From Clostridia bacterium (GTDB lineage Bacteria; Bacillota; Clostridia; Christensenellales; Borkfalkiaceae): a stretch of DNA of 5,794 nt. The stretch lies in assembly GCA_017648525.1 (NCBI GenBank), contig JAGCIP010000114.1, positions 1 to 5,794 on the forward strand, read 5' to 3'. The first letter of the stretch is position 1. Every line of letters starts with the position of its first letter. A program made the position numbers and the translations under genes. A model generated the notes under the pieces. That model was not told the origin of the DNA, made no database searches, and was given only the letters and a program-made list of their open reading frames with translations. Positions 5,770 to 5,794 of the stretch are shown one piece after another.

Positions 5770-5794
5770 AAAAGAATACAAAAAATCACTTTAG

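Overview
The window is low-GC, has strong AAGGAG-type ribosome binding sites and AT-rich intergenic DNA, and encodes a secreted protein with a Gram-positive-style signal peptide. This fits a bacterium of the Bacillota, most likely an uncultured gut clostridium; the finer placement is inference from protein style, not proof. It holds four protein-coding genes: three complete and one running off the left edge.

Layout. (1) Positions 1-1866, minus strand: the first 622 codons of a large secreted protein of unknown function. It has a clear signal peptide, an N-terminal domain of a type I associate with large clostridial surface proteins, and a later region with recurring G-x-Y units. (2) Positions 1907-2047, minus strand: a 46-residue peptide gene 40 bases upstream of the secreted-protein gene, with its own very good ribosome binding site. 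The two probably form a transcription unit driven by a good sigma-A-like promoter at 2153-2181. (3) Positions 2048-2301: the divergent intergenic region, with that promoter, a near-perfect 18-bp palindrome and a weak forward promoter candidate. (4) Positions 2302-3183, plus strand: an AraC-family regulator with an N-terminal cupin sensor domain and C-terminal double helix-turn-helix. (5) Positions 3176-5572, minus strand: a complete cytoplasmic glycoside hydrolase family 2 beta-mannosidase, convergent with the regulator and overlapping its 3' end by 8 bases. The regulator's intrinsic terminator lies inside the last codons of the beta-mannosidase gene. (6) Positions 5573-5794: the beta-mannosidase promoter region, including a TGTAA-N4-TTACA inverted repeat over the predicted transcription start that resembles a clostridial CcpA (catabolite repression) site variant.

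How they may work together. The regulator and beta-mannosidase are plausibly a local sugar-responsive pair: imported beta-mannosides would be cleaved in the cytoplasm, with induction by the AraC-type protein and repression by preferred sugars. The peptide and secreted-protein operon share the regulator's divergent promoter region and could also be its targets. The least explained part of the window is this operon: a tiny conserved-looking peptide placed in front of a large repeat-containing surface protein.
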